A stretch of DNA of 64,000 nt from Isoetes taiwanensis (lineage: Eukaryota > Streptophyta > Lycopodiopsida > Isoetales > Isoetaceae), in contig JAJEKV010000050.1 in the NCBI GenBank assembly GCA_021234155.1, positions 91,050 through 155,049 of the forward strand. Direction: 5' to 3'. The first letter of the stretch is position 1, and every line of letters begins with the position of its first letter. Below, one piece after another: positions 49,103 through 60,930 of the stretch. Under the pieces are notes generated by a model, which searched no databases, was not told where the DNA came from, and saw nothing but the letters and a program-made list of their open reading frames with translations. The position numbers were made by a program, and so were the translations under genes.

Positions 49103-49834
49103 GCACTAAACTTTTTCCTTTGTACACATAAGGCAAAAATTTTATCTAACAAACTTACATTTTGCAAAATGGGTTACAAAATGTGAGATGCATCTCATCC
49201 TCGTGTACTGCTTAGACCGGGATCATCGTGAGTCGTTAGTGTCTCCCGCCACTCTCAAAACTGGATGCACCATGAACGCATCCTTCTATCACCGCCTACC
49301 GCTGAATCTTCATCATCATCTCGAAGGTTTTTAAGCAAGTATGCTATCCAATCCACATATACCGACCTCAACAACTTTGGTTACATGCATCTAACTTGTT
49401 AGCTAGCTAGAACAAAGTCATATGCGCTAGCACCTCTACTTCAAGAAGGTTCGTGACACCAACGCCGCTGCCTCGCTCTCTTCCAACTCCGCTTCTAACC
49501 ATCTCCATGTTATAAGTCCCACTAAATGCATTAGTTCCACTTGTTCTCATCCAAAGGTAATTTTAAGTCATTGTGGATGCCAGTATCCTCTGCCACATCT
49601 CCACTACTTTAGCCAACCAAAATGGCTTCCCACTCATCATCATCACCGAACAACTATAAGTACCTCGCAAATCTCGTGAGGACCGAATCAGAAACTCGCA
49701 ACCTCATAGCCGCGGCGCCTAGGCCCTGTAAATCACTCTATCATCTTCAGCCAGAGCTGACACGCAGCCGCTCTCGCCTAATCGATTTTCATTTTGTGCC
49801 GCCAAAGACTTGTTCCATTTGATTTTCGGGCCAT
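49103..49834. other. No gene recognised
   Basis: ORFs of 66-72 codons occur near 49620-49940 in opposing frames. No domain was identified. Confidence 0.4.
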
Positions 49835-49940
49835 TCTGCGGATATGGAATGGGAGCAAATTTCACGTTGTTGAGCAAAACCGAGGCCACCATGAAAGTAT
49901 CCGCTTTCCAAATGGTTAGAGCATTATGAAAATGCAAACA
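49835..49940. repeat. ~100-bp direct repeat, copy 1
   Basis: GGATATGGAATGGGAGCAAA..., AAACCGAGGCCACCATGAA and CCAAATGGTTAG match 50852-50965 in direct orientation, about 1 kb apart. Confidence 0.75.
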
Positions 49941-50164
49941 AAAGTCAAGCCAAATTTCCTCGAATACTATTTACTCATACGCTGAAGTTCTGACGTTAGA
50001 ACTAAATACTTGACCTCTTTGGCAATCGTGATCAACTCTATAGACCTCAATAGAGCACCAAGAATGGCTAATGCAGTAAGTATCCAACCGACACAAATTT
50101 TAGCTTTGGTTAAATTTTTTCTACTTTCAGATCTTTAAATATTTTTCTTAGTTTGTGCTCTTAT

Positions 50165-50530
50165 CTAAGATAAATTTATACCACCTAAAAGCAAGTTGGA
50201 CCGCCATAAAACCAATAGGGTGGTGACTTAATCCGTGATAAATTTATATCGCTAAGCACTTGGACCTGCATAAATTTATACCATAGTGGAAACCACGGTA
50301 AGAGCTGAAAGGTCCGAAAGGCCATGGTGGGAATTTCTATACCGGCCCGAGGCCGACACGCGATAAATTTATAACATCCGAAAGTGTTCTACCTCTGCGA
50401 TAACTTATACCGACCGGAAGTGCTCACCTGCATAAACTTATACCGACCGAGAAAGCTCATTTTAGTAAATTTATACCGCTCTGAAAAGCCTTACTGTGAT
50501 AAATTTATATCAGTTCGAGTTCTAGACTAA
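50165..50530. repeat. Minisatellite, unit GATAAATTTATACC...
   Basis: Seven or more imperfect units built on (T)GATAAATTTATACCG, each followed by an AAGTGCT or CACTTGGACCTGCA-like spacer; spacing is about 40-60 bases. The core ATAAATTTAT is palindromic, so each unit could form a small hairpin. Confidence 0.8.
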
Positions 50531-50851
50531 AATTTACCGTGATTCTCGCAAAACGCTACATAGAAAAATGATGTTTATATAATTTAGAAAAACACGTAAA
50601 ACCTCAAAATTTATCACCATTGTAAGCAAAATCATCAATGTTTCGTACTTTTTTTATTACAAAATTACCGTACCAAAGTGTTGTTTCCCAAGGAAAAGGC
50701 CAACGTCGTACCACGTAATCGCATCTTACGAAGATGAAGGATACCACCCTCGTTCTTGCACTCAAGCGTAGCGTGATTCTCCTGCTGCATGCTTATTTGC
50801 CATCTCAAGAATGAAAACCAAAGTAGAGCCAAATACAATAAATCATGACTA

Positions 50852-50965
50852 TGGATATGGCATGGAGCAACACATTAAAGCTTGGAGCAAAAACCGAGGC
50901 CATCATGAAGTATCTCGCTTCTCCAAAATGGTTAGGCATTGATACAAGATGCTTCCATTTCAATG
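50852..50965. repeat. ~100-bp direct repeat, copy 2
   Basis: GGATATGGCATGGAGCAACA, AAACCGAGGCCATCATGAAG and CCAAAATGGTTAGG match 49835-49940. The minisatellite lies between the two copies, so they may be parts of one decayed element. Confidence 0.75.
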
Positions 50966-52299
50966 CGGTAATCCAACGACTTGTCCGGATTGAAAGGCTC
51001 TCCCTTCCTTCTTACTTCCTTTGTGACTTCTTTCGCTGCTTTTAAAGGCATTTTACATCACGAGCATAGAAGTATCCCAAATGGTTCATTGAACTGTGAT
51101 TCCTTCACCGGGTCACGCTTTTCAATTTCTTCCGCACGTAGTATATTTCTTGCCTTGTAGGTCGGATTTCCCATTTTAAGTGATATTTGATTTGGATGCG
51201 CAGAACGCGATATTTCTTAGAGGCTCAATGGCACTAAGGATCTTAAACGCGTCTTTCCTAAAAATGAAGTTCTTGATATCATAAGTCTCCCATTCAACAA
51301 CTCGATTGGACGAGGATTGTAGGATTCTGAATAACATCAATCATCATATGTGCTGCCAAGAGCTTTCTTTCAGCAAGAAGTTTGAGAACCTACTAAACAT
51401 CCGGACAATACCTGACCGCAGGTGTGCCCAAGCAACAAGAAAACCAATCTTCACTTTTGAGTAACTGCTTTCAACAAGCATAGCATAGTAATGAATAGTC
51501 GCTTGCCATTCTCTTCGTTGTGTTTCTTTTTTTCTTTTTTGAAGGACGCATGCTTTATTCACCAACTAAAAACTGTAGCAACATAAATGTAAAGACAGAT
51601 TATAACCCCAGCTTGACAAAAACCAATCAATCCATCCGAAAGCACAACCACCTATGCAAAAATGAATCAAAGGTAAGTATGCCAGACAAGATTTCTTCTC
51701 TTGATCAAGAGAAGAACAATTGTAAGCCATAATAATTTTATTTTATACCACCTAAGAAATAATCTCTGACCGGCAGTATCTACGCCTCTTCTCTTCCGTG
51801 ATTGACCATAAAAGCCGTACCTTTCACATGCTAGATGAAAAGCTCGTTTAGAGTGAAATTTGAGATCTCATTTCATCCCCATAAGAATCCTCCAATGGAA
51901 TGGTTACTCCTATTAATCGTACTAATGTAAAGCATCTATTGATGTTTTCCCCATAACTTTTGGATCCACTTCACAAAATGTTAAGCAAAAGATTTATTGC
52001 ATTAGATGCTTTTTAATGAAAAGATCTTTCCGGGGTGATATATGGCTATGATGTATTTCAATATGGTCATATATGCTAACCTTTAAAAAATATGATTTTT
52101 TGCTTATTTCTATATATTTATATCGTAGTAAAGATGTATGAATGCGGGTTATCATTAGATAGATCTTGTGAAAGTATTTAACCCTATCATATACAAAAAA
52201 GTTTTGAATCGGTGCCTGGATCAAAAAGTTATAATGAAAATGATACTATAGAAGTTAGTTGCCAAATGGGTGATTAATTACGTCGCTACATAATAATGG
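50966..52299. other. No gene recognised
   Basis: AT-rich sequence with ORFs of 76 codons or less. A minus-strand frame at 51344-51565 (ending NFLLKESSWQHI) was not assigned. Confidence 0.4.
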
Positions 52300-55200
52300 A
52301 ATGAGATATGTCTGAGCTCTTTCTCTTATTGGCCACTTAAAAATGACATGGCATTTTGCTTATCCCTTAATGGGACAAAATATGATCTCTATTTTTCCTC
52401 TAATGTCGAGTTTGGGCTAAGCATCGTGATAGATAGCAAGCAAAAATTTGGCCGCTAGACTTATATCGCGCCAAATAGGGTCAACAACCAATGTACTCAT
52501 AACCGGGCCGGCCGCTTTCACACAAGAAAAACAATGCTCATTACTCTGCCTTTGCCGGGTATAAAGGACAGAGCTCGAACTGATTATCATCCATTTTGTA
52601 TGGACTAACTTGTTGACTCGAAAGCATCTATGGATCATTTGCCACTACAAAACTACTACTTCGATGAAGCAAATTTTATCCCATACCCATATATCCAAAC
52701 ACTTTTCCATCAGGGTCGAGGGGACCCAAAAGATGCCACCTATTAGATGGAGGCGTGATTTCGTGAATGAAAAGCAATTTATACAATGAAGACACAAAGC
52801 TCGGGCCGGATATCCCGATGGTAACCCCATAATGACTACCTCTAACTGCGGGACCGTGAATCCTCGCGGGTGTCACGCAAAGAATATGATTCCAGATACT
52901 GGCCCCATCTCGTGACAAATGGAACTTTGTTCTACCGCTTCCCATGACATGAGATGACCTCGCACTCATACCAAGTCAGTAATGCTGCTTATACCACCGC
53001 TATCCATCAAGCCGCTGTGTCTTTGGATTTAACAACCACACTTAAGTACATTCTCCGAGCGCCCCAGCGAATCCACCAAAGATGGAGGGACAACCGTACA
53101 CATGCCTCGTGATTAATATGAAAAAGAGATCCGACAGTTGTCCCAAGCAGCAAGCAACCCCTTTAGAAAGGGAGAAGACAGGGATGAGGTGGATGCATAT
53201 GATAAAGCAAAGCTCAAGGGAGGAGGGGCTAATGGTGGCCTTATGAATGGGAGACACGCCGAATCGACCGCACTAACAACAACCACATGCCGTAAGAATC
53301 ATCCTACCAATGAAAAATCCTCCAAATAAACTTTGATATCATCACCTTGCTTTGGAGGTGAAAATCCAAATATACCAAGACCACCAACGCCTTTTAGGTC
53401 TAATGTGCATTTCGCCTAAGACACCTTTGGACCACGCTTCCTAACTCCACTTCCATCCAAATAAAATTTCGACGAGCACATAATCTCCCTCCTCCCATCT
53501 TACACGCGAGCTAATAGCAGCGGCATACCATGTGCATATGAGTATTGTTTTAAGAAATTCACATTTAGCCACAAAGGGATTCTAATGCATGGACAGCTTT
53601 AGTCAGATTCCACTAAAAAACAAGTGCTTTGCAACCCACTAGATTTCATCCTACATCCGGGCGTATATTTGAATTCCAAATGATAAGCAACTTTTTGTGG
53701 TATTGCCATGCAGTATAATCTTCCATGGATAGTCCAAAACACGTGAGTGAATGGGACCTGCCCAATTCAATGCTTTACATTTTTTCCACCCTACAAAAAC
53801 TCCGACATGGCCGTGCGAGAAAATGCCCACAATAGCTTAGCAGACAAGATTCTCGCATAAATAGGAACAAAAAGTGTCACTTCCGCGATATTGGTTACAT
53901 TACCCAGAACCATCGCCCATTGAGGCCTCAATAACGCCTATCTGCAGTCACGCGAGAAAGAGCCGATAATACCGCCACACTAGAAAAGCAAGTGGGTGCT
54001 AAGGGACAACTCCGGGCTTAATTCCTCTACCCACTACAAAAATATCGTGAGCGGTTTCCACCGAAAAGGACAAGAGATGTATGGCCGATGTATGGAGCTT
54101 CATGACCTTCCTCGAATGACTTCAAACCTGGGCGCAAGTAAAGACACTTCTCCAAGAAACCCTCAATCAATAATCATCATACGAAGCTTAGCATGTAAAC
54201 GCGTTTTAAGATAAATAATCGCTTCATGACCTCGTGAATCGACCCAATATATCCCTTCATATGCGCTACAGCCCACGCGAGCCGAGAATACAACTAATGG
54301 TGGAGAAAAGCTGCATACAAGATGCAAAGATAGCGCCGCCTGTGGATGTCTCTCTGGACTTTTTCTCGCCAATGTCTTAAAAGATCTTGTATACAGAGGA
54401 GAGCACGTATAGGTCGCCACCGGGCCAGTCTTGGGTTCCTTTTTGCTCTTTTGGAATGAGAGAGATACAACTTGTATTCAAAAATCTTATCAAGGCTCCC
54501 AAATCTCGAAACTCAAAAGGCATCATATATGTCATCCTCCAACCAACCCCAACATTCCTTAGTCAACACTCCAACAATTGCATGTCCTTCCGAAAGGGCA
54601 ATGCGTCGTGGCAAAGAATGAAGAAAAGTGATGATGAAGACGTACGCTAAGATTCACAGATCGAGATAAGAGTCATCCGCAACACCAAAGAATGTATGTA
54701 TGGGCGAAGCTCTCTTCTCAGCTGCAAAGAACCGTAATATTCCATTCGCCCTCTGGAACCATCAAGTAACCGCTTTCACACCTTGGCTTCGTGAATCTTT
54801 AAGGCTTCCATAAATTTCTGATCCCAGATAATAACTCCTTTTCCGACCCACTGCATGTAATAATGCAGCCGGGTACTTCTGTAATTCTCGTACAATGCAC
54901 AGCCAGTCTCCTTCTAGCTTCAAAGCAGCCTCGACTCTCCATATTCTTTTGTAATGACTTCACCGCATAACGCCGACAACCCTGCATATGCCCCTATGAG
55001 GTGAGTAGCGTCTACGACTACAAACCAACTTTGAACTCATCATCTCAAGTACTTCTGCAATTGCTTAAAGTAGGTTCCGAGCAGGTCTATGACAATTAGC
55101 TACACTATTATTAGGAGCTGTGGATTATGATCGTGGCATGGAAAATAACGGTAAGATTTTGAGTTTTAATTTAAAATCCGCTACCTGGCAAATGCGACAA

Positions 55201-55850
55201 GTATTAAAGTATCCTCTATCATGCCTCATGTAGGTGCCTCCCCGGCCCAACCATTACACTATCGTGAAAGGACCGGATCACCACACCCTATAAGTCAATT
55301 CATCATGTAAAAGGCATAGCCATTGTTCTCGTCAATCCTGCACCACTTTAACTGTAATTACCTTCTATCTCTTTCCAATCCTACCATATTAAAGTCTCCA
55401 ACGCAAGTAATGCAACATTCTCTTCAAGTCAAGAATCTTACTTCCTAGAGTTACGCCTCCATAAAGCACCACGCTACTGTATCTATTATGAGCATATACA
55501 TTTATCAAACCCCATTCTTAAGCCCTACCCCCATTTGATTATTATCCATTGCCCTAACCTATCTCAAGCTTGAGTAAAAAGTATAACATCCATGTAAGAC
55601 TTCCATGCAAGAAGTACACCAGCCTTAGATGCATCAACAGCACACCGTGCAGACATTATACCACCCAAATACACTAGCTACTTTATGCACATCACCCTAC
55701 AAGATTTATGCTCTCAAGGCAAAATAAAAAGGTCAGAGAAAACTTCTAGAAAGGTTTAAAGAGACAACCCTGCTTCTCTTTTTTACTTGAGGAAGAAGCC
55801 ACTCCCTCACATTCCAAAGCACAACATGTTCATGTGGCTAAAATATTATA
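52300..55850 (-). mobile_element. Decayed LINE (non-LTR retrotransposon) with endonuclease, RT and zf-RVT traces
   Basis: Read on the minus strand, the order matches a plant L1-type ORF2. At 55.85 kb MNMLCFGM resembles the start of the apurinic-type endonuclease. DASKAGVLLAWK lies near 55.65 kb. NVYAHN (near 55485-55505; usual form NVYAPN) and VGDFNMV (near 55384-55400) are endonuclease landmarks. The RT core (55-54 kb) is degraded and I could not find the catalytic YADD. Downstream, GVGGLGIFGF (near 53371-53392) matches the post-RT GGLG region. At 52640-52420, LVHTKWMIISSSSV, then CFSC and SxLVVDxIWRDI resemble the zf-RVT zinc-binding region. Frames change often and stops are common, so the element is dead. 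No tail or target-site duplication was identified. Confidence 0.7.
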
Positions 55851-55944
55851 GCTCCACCTCCATACCATAGAGCCAAAGATCAACCATGTGCATCTCGCAT
55901 GGTTCGGGCGGGGAGGTCACCCCACCTCGCCCCAGAAATTGTAA

Positions 55945-56090
55945 GTAAGCAGCCTCCTCTCGCTCCACCCTTCCATTGTTTTGTTCAGCACTGGTGAGGG
56001 AGAGCCTCCCTCTCTACCCCCATTATTTTGTTGGGTAACCGCAAGGGAGAGCCTCCCTCTCTCCACTCTTACATGCAAATTATCGAATCG
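55945..56090. repeat. ~47-bp tandem repeat (three units)
   Basis: GGGAGAGCCTCCCTCTCTAC plus CCCCATTATTTTGTTG... recurs at about 55997 and 56044, with a more diverged unit starting near 55950. GGGAGAGCCTCCCTCTC contains a short inverted repeat (GGGAG/CTCCC). Confidence 0.75.
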
Positions 56091-58600
56091 CTTCTCAGAC
56101 ATGAGACACATGTTGACTAGCCTTTATTAAGTGCGTACTTTTTTCCACTAACATTTGTCCATCCTCTTGGCATTTTCTAAGGATATGCTCCTAACAGCTT
56201 TTCATGCCGCCTTGTACCCTGATCTTCAGAATCCTTGCCCTCAGCATCCTCTTCTTCAAAAGCTGGACTATGCACAATCTTCCGGGATAGTGGTTTTAGC
56301 GTTGTCGAGTAGCAAATAACAGAGGTAGGAGTAGCATTTTCGGCGTATGGACAGCCAGAGGGTAAAGTGGACTCAACAGAGTGTAGGAGATATCAGGAAG
56401 AAGGACCATTGGCAGGCTTATCTCTAGCAATTAAAAATCTGCAACAAAAAGCAAGTTATATGAAATAACCGTACAGTTTAGGCCATCGGTGCAATTGCAC
56501 AAAGATACTCGTGAAGATATATAGCCCACACAACCACACAAATGTGAAGACCAAGGACTAGAAGCGAAGAGACACAAATTTAGTACACCATCAAGCAAAT
56601 AGAATGGGGCCGATCAAGACTGCAATTCATTAGCAACACCGAGCAGAAACTCCTGCACCAAGAGAGATCTGAGGAAGATTAGGAATAGAAAACGTAACAT
56701 GGCATCTTAAGAGAACGAAGTCGCATCGTGATAAAACCTGCCAGTAAGGCTGGTGTTAAAAATATAATCACTCCAATAATCGGGTCCACACCACGGCCCT
56801 CAAAGCCGTTCCATAGCCACAAAGATCATCAAAAACCATCAAAAAGAACTTTTTATCCAACATCTTTAAAGCACGCATAGTGGCAACCCTAATCTCAAGA
56901 TAACTACCAACCAATAAATACCTAAGTCAGTGTCAAGAAATGCCCGCGTGCATATTGAATTCAACCACACTAAACGCATAAACAAGTTACTAATACAATT
57001 TCAGGTAAGCTTCATGATCAACTTCACCACATTGTACCCGTGACGCTGAAAAGTATTTTCCCATACATTTCAAAGTCGATAGAAAACTTCAAATGGTGAG
57101 TAAAAATCAAGCTCCACTGAGTCTCCTTTTACCGCAACTCACCCAAGAGATTATCGAGATCTCTTTATTATCCTCAATCATCACATCAATAAAGGCTATA
57201 AAGAATACGCACAGCACGAAGTTGATTACGTAAGTCCTTCTTGATCCAATCACTAAAGCGCCCCCGCTAGCATTTACTCCGTAAGTTGAGCATCCCCGCG
57301 AACTAATCTTTTGTTAATATGTCACCACCGGCGCCGGGCACCATCCACGTAACTATTACCGCTTAGTTCAAAGCACTTTCTGCACCAAAATGAGGGTGCC
57401 AATGCAGCAGAAAATCATCAGCTCCTTGAAAGACATTTTCACTATAAGCCGAGGGTTAACATTTAAAGCCAAATTTGCTCCCCGCACTCAAAGATGGATG
57501 CGATTCTTTCGCGCGTTTGAAAGCGCCATAGAGCCGAAAATGTCAGGGGCAAAAGGCCACGCCGGAACCTGAAACCGCACGCCATGCAATCACCGGAAAG
57601 AGCTCAATCACTTCCAACGAGAGCCAAACAACAAAGATAATCCAGGTCTCAGAGCCCAAGATATGAACACAAACGAAGCAACCTCGCGTAACCCCAGTGG
57701 CGCATCCATCTCTCTCTCGCTTGTGTTGTCAAGTTGAGGTACTTAACCGGTGGTAAATGCTCTAGACTAGAAAGAATCTTGTGCATTGTAATAGTGAGAT
57801 TAGGGACGTAAAGATAAATATTTGGATAGTTCAAAAGTCTTGCAAGAAAGCTTTCCATTGAAGACCATGGCAATTAACAACATGCAAGTGCACAAAGTCT
57901 TCCTCCGGAGCATCCTTAGCACATTGACAAAGTGTGGCGTAGTTTTCTTTTCTCTCTGGGTCCATTCCATCAATGACAACCGATACATAAATGAGATGTT
58001 CAAGTGCTTTTTCCCCGTGTTTTGTCGCCTTTCTCCTCTCAAGAGATTGTCGTCAGGATCGTTAAGCTTCTTTCAATGCACTGAAGAAGAAAACATATTA
58101 GGGGAAAGGAATCTAACAAGACAAAGTAAACCGTAACTCTGAAGCTTACTTTAATGTGTCAGGTTCCTCTCGCATTATGTTGTTGAGCTTTCATTTCTAA
58201 CATATAGCACAAAATGTAATGCTAGCCTAAGCTTAGAATTGTTACCCTGTGAGGAATTTTTCCACAACACATGGAAGTAAGAGTAGCATACATGCCTCAC
58301 TAGCTTCTAAATCACCAATGTAAGTCTTTGTGAAGCTGTTTCTGGTAAAACCTCTAATCGCTTAGTAAAGTTATCACTTAAAACAACGTTTGAAATCAAA
58401 TGCATTAATTTTATTGGAATGCACTTTAAAGGAACATTCCAAAGATTCCTCTAAAACAACACATTTTGTGCCCTTTTTTAGGACACACTTGATGATTTAT
58501 ACATTTCTTCAAAATTCCATGCACTATTTTGAGGTTGTAAATAAAACTTGAAGGCACGTTTTTTCTTATTTGTAACCTTAAATGACCCATCAAATATGCA
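56091..58600. other. No gene recognised
   Basis: No convincing coding region. ORFs at 57390-57572 plus, 57800-58042 minus and 57822-58136 plus overlap or lack domains. Part of this may be the 5' region of the LINE to its left, but no ORF1 landmark such as a CCHC knuckle was seen. Confidence 0.4.
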
Positions 58601-58604
58601 GTAA

Positions 58605-59280
58605 CACTACAACAGAATAGGGAGTTTTTCGTCGGGTATAGCATCAATCAAAGTGACGCTATATGTATTCTCAAATTCCCACTAAATATCACAAAGTTGA
58701 CGCTAAAAGGGCCATACTTTGATGTCGCATGGACGTCAACTTTTGCTTCAAGTTTTGTATCATATCTATAAAACACAAAAATGACGTACTGATAACATTT
58801 ATGGCAGTTACATGACATGTTTTGTGTCAAGCTTATATCCAAGTTATTCAATAGTTGCGTCGCAAATTGTATCACATTAGTCTCGACTATGAGACTAAAT
58901 TTTTCCACTATTTTGACATCCTTATCTTTCATAGAGTGAGATCATTTGCGTCGTATTTGTGCATGTTTTATAATATTTTATTATGCAATTATATAACAAT
59001 CTTTTTATATTTTTAAAATAAAATTGCAACCTTTAGTTACCTCAATATGACAAAACTCAATATTTATAAAACAAAATTGTGTCAAGACGGGCATTTTGCA
59101 ACGCCTATGTGTCGTGCCGAGTAGAAAGATAAGATACCATAGTTGTTCCTTTTGTATAAAGGTGTTGTAAGTTCAGGGTAACAATATCGCCTAAATTTTG
59201 TCACTTTACTTTCTATAATGATTTTTTGACATTTTAGATGTAAATTTATTAACATAAATTCTGCCAACATAAATCTAGTA
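58605..59280 (+). mobile_element. CACTA-type transposon terminus with subterminal repeats
   Basis: It starts CACTACAACAGAATAGGGAG followed by TTTTTCGTCGGG, the classic look of a plant CACTA terminal inverted repeat. The next ~650 bases hold repeated GACGCTA, GTTGACGC, GATGTCGCATGGACGTC, TTGCGTCG and GTGTCGTGCC motifs in both orientations, as expected for transposase-binding subterminal repeats. AT-rich stretches separate them. No matching terminus ending GTTGTAGTG was found in the window, and no transposase was recognised. Confidence 0.6.
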
Positions 59281-59395
59281 GTTTGAATTTAAGGAAAGTA
59301 AGTACTATTGAGAACCAAAATCCATCACTACATTGTTCTCACTCTCCAGCATGAAAAAGACATAGACAACTGTAAGCATCTTGGCTTGTAAGCAT

Positions 59396-60291
59396 GGAGT
59401 TCTCGCTATACGCCGCCGCTATCGCTATTACCGCTTGTTGGGCCATCGTAATATTTTGGCTACCATCCGGTCATGCGAACCCTAAATCCGGTTTCGTCGC
59501 TGTAATTTCATATTCTCACTGAAAGTTGTTGCCGCCGGGCCGTTGTTGTCGCATTCTAATACTGGTTGGGATTCAAAGTACAAACTTCGACGAATCCCGG
59601 GCCACGATGTCGCCGGTGTTGCAATCCTAGTGACCTCTGCACTTCGTTCTAAAAAGCAATGCCCTGACGAGGCTATCGAATGGTGCTTTACTTACACCAT
59701 TCAAGACCCTGGGAAAAAAGTGCACCTGAATGTTACAAATGAAAATCGTCTAGCAATAGCCATTGACAAGCAATGAACTTCAACTCAAAACAAGTATTTA
59801 ATTTGAATAAGTTACCTTTCTCGCTACAATGATACCCCATTATGAATGGAGCTGGTCATGGAAGGCATTACATGTTGGTTTTGGCCGTGGGAGCTCTCAA
59901 AGAAGGCGGCTTTCTTTAACAAGTTCCTCGCGATGTCCACGCCGGTTTTGTCAAGCAGCTGAGGTTGACGGTGACTGCTAAGGTTTGTGTTTGGTGATGC
60001 TCTTGACAGCAGAATTATCTCAAACCTATTTTTCTTGTGCATTATTGTGCCACACCTTTGAGAAGGTTAATAACTGTGGCTTCTTTAAGACTGCGTCTCC
60101 CCTCTATGTATCGTGATGTGCCTCTCACAATACTTTTGATCGTGCTCATAGGCCTCGTTGCATCTCCATTTCTTCCCACGGGCTTCCCAGACCGAAGGAT
60201 CACTGCAACGCCACTAGCAGGCATTCTCATCGATAAACAAAAAATAACAACTATATACAGCAATGTGAATGCACAAAACTTCATAATTTAA
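59396..60291 (+). CDS. Unassigned GC-rich ORF cluster, possible broken gene
   Basis: No family was recognised. Several plus-strand frames look protein-like in sequence. An ATG at 59396 gives MEFSLYAAAIAITACWAIVI, a membrane- or signal-like start. 59543-59776 encodes 77 residues including CPDEAIEWCFTYTIQDPGKK. Near 59838 a frame reads MNGAGHGRHYMLVLAVGALK and, after a stop, DVHAGFVKQLRLTVTAK before a GT. 60037-60291 encodes 84 residues with PLTILLIVLIGLVASPFL, a likely membrane segment. No single frame or clear set of introns joins them. They could be exons of a degraded gene or chance ORFs in a GC-richer block. Confidence 0.2.
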
Positions 60292-60910
60292 GTTCCATTA
60301 TGCTTACATGTTGTATTAGGCTTCTATCAAGGTTGCAAATACTGCTGATGGGAGTAATGAAGCTCTGTAGGGCTTGAGACTCACATCAGAGATATTGGAA
60401 ACTCTTGCCAATGCGGTATTTGAAGATTAGAACCTGGTGTTCTAGTTCAGCCCATTGAGCACCTGTGAAAGGATAACACCTCCAAAAAAGGATTCAAGCA
60501 ATCCTAGATAACCACTGTTCATAACTAATAATCCCCTTGACAATGAAAGTGTACCTGCACAGAGCATCTATTTATCAACATTATTCAACACCTATTACGA
60601 GAAATCTATTATGTCACTAACATGAGGAGCTATTAATCAGCATTTCTTAAAGTCTGGAGTAAGAAGAAGCTTCAATTACTATGGATTCAAACCAATGTAC
60701 TAGAAAAAATGAAGTAAAACATGGCTCTATAAATAAGAATAGATCTACTTGGATATTATATTTGTGGATTAGCTACCTTCCAAGAAGGAAGAAGAATTGT
60801 ATATTTTTCCAGAAGCAGGCTCTATTCATAAAGTAGAGTAGTGATTATGGCCCAAAACCGAATAACAATACAAAAGAAAAAGAAAAAAACCAAACAAGGA
60901 AACAATGCAC
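60292..60910. other. Intergenic, no gene recognised
   Basis: AT-rich sequence between the unassigned ORF cluster and the LINE tail. No ORF of note. Confidence 0.5.
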
Positions 60911-60914
60911 GAAG

Positions 60915-60930
60915 GAATAGAATAGAATAG
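60915..60930 (-). repeat. (CTATT)n LINE 3' tail
   Basis: Three GAATA units on the plus strand (TATTC on the LINE strand) directly follow the LINE 3' UTR. The LINE fragment at 2679-2700 ends in the same repeat after a similar UTR end, so this is probably the family's tail. Confidence 0.7.

Noticed and set aside
52640-52665. CACTACAAAACTACTAC as a CACTA terminus
   Set aside because: It lies within LINE coding sequence and no GTCGG-type continuation follows.
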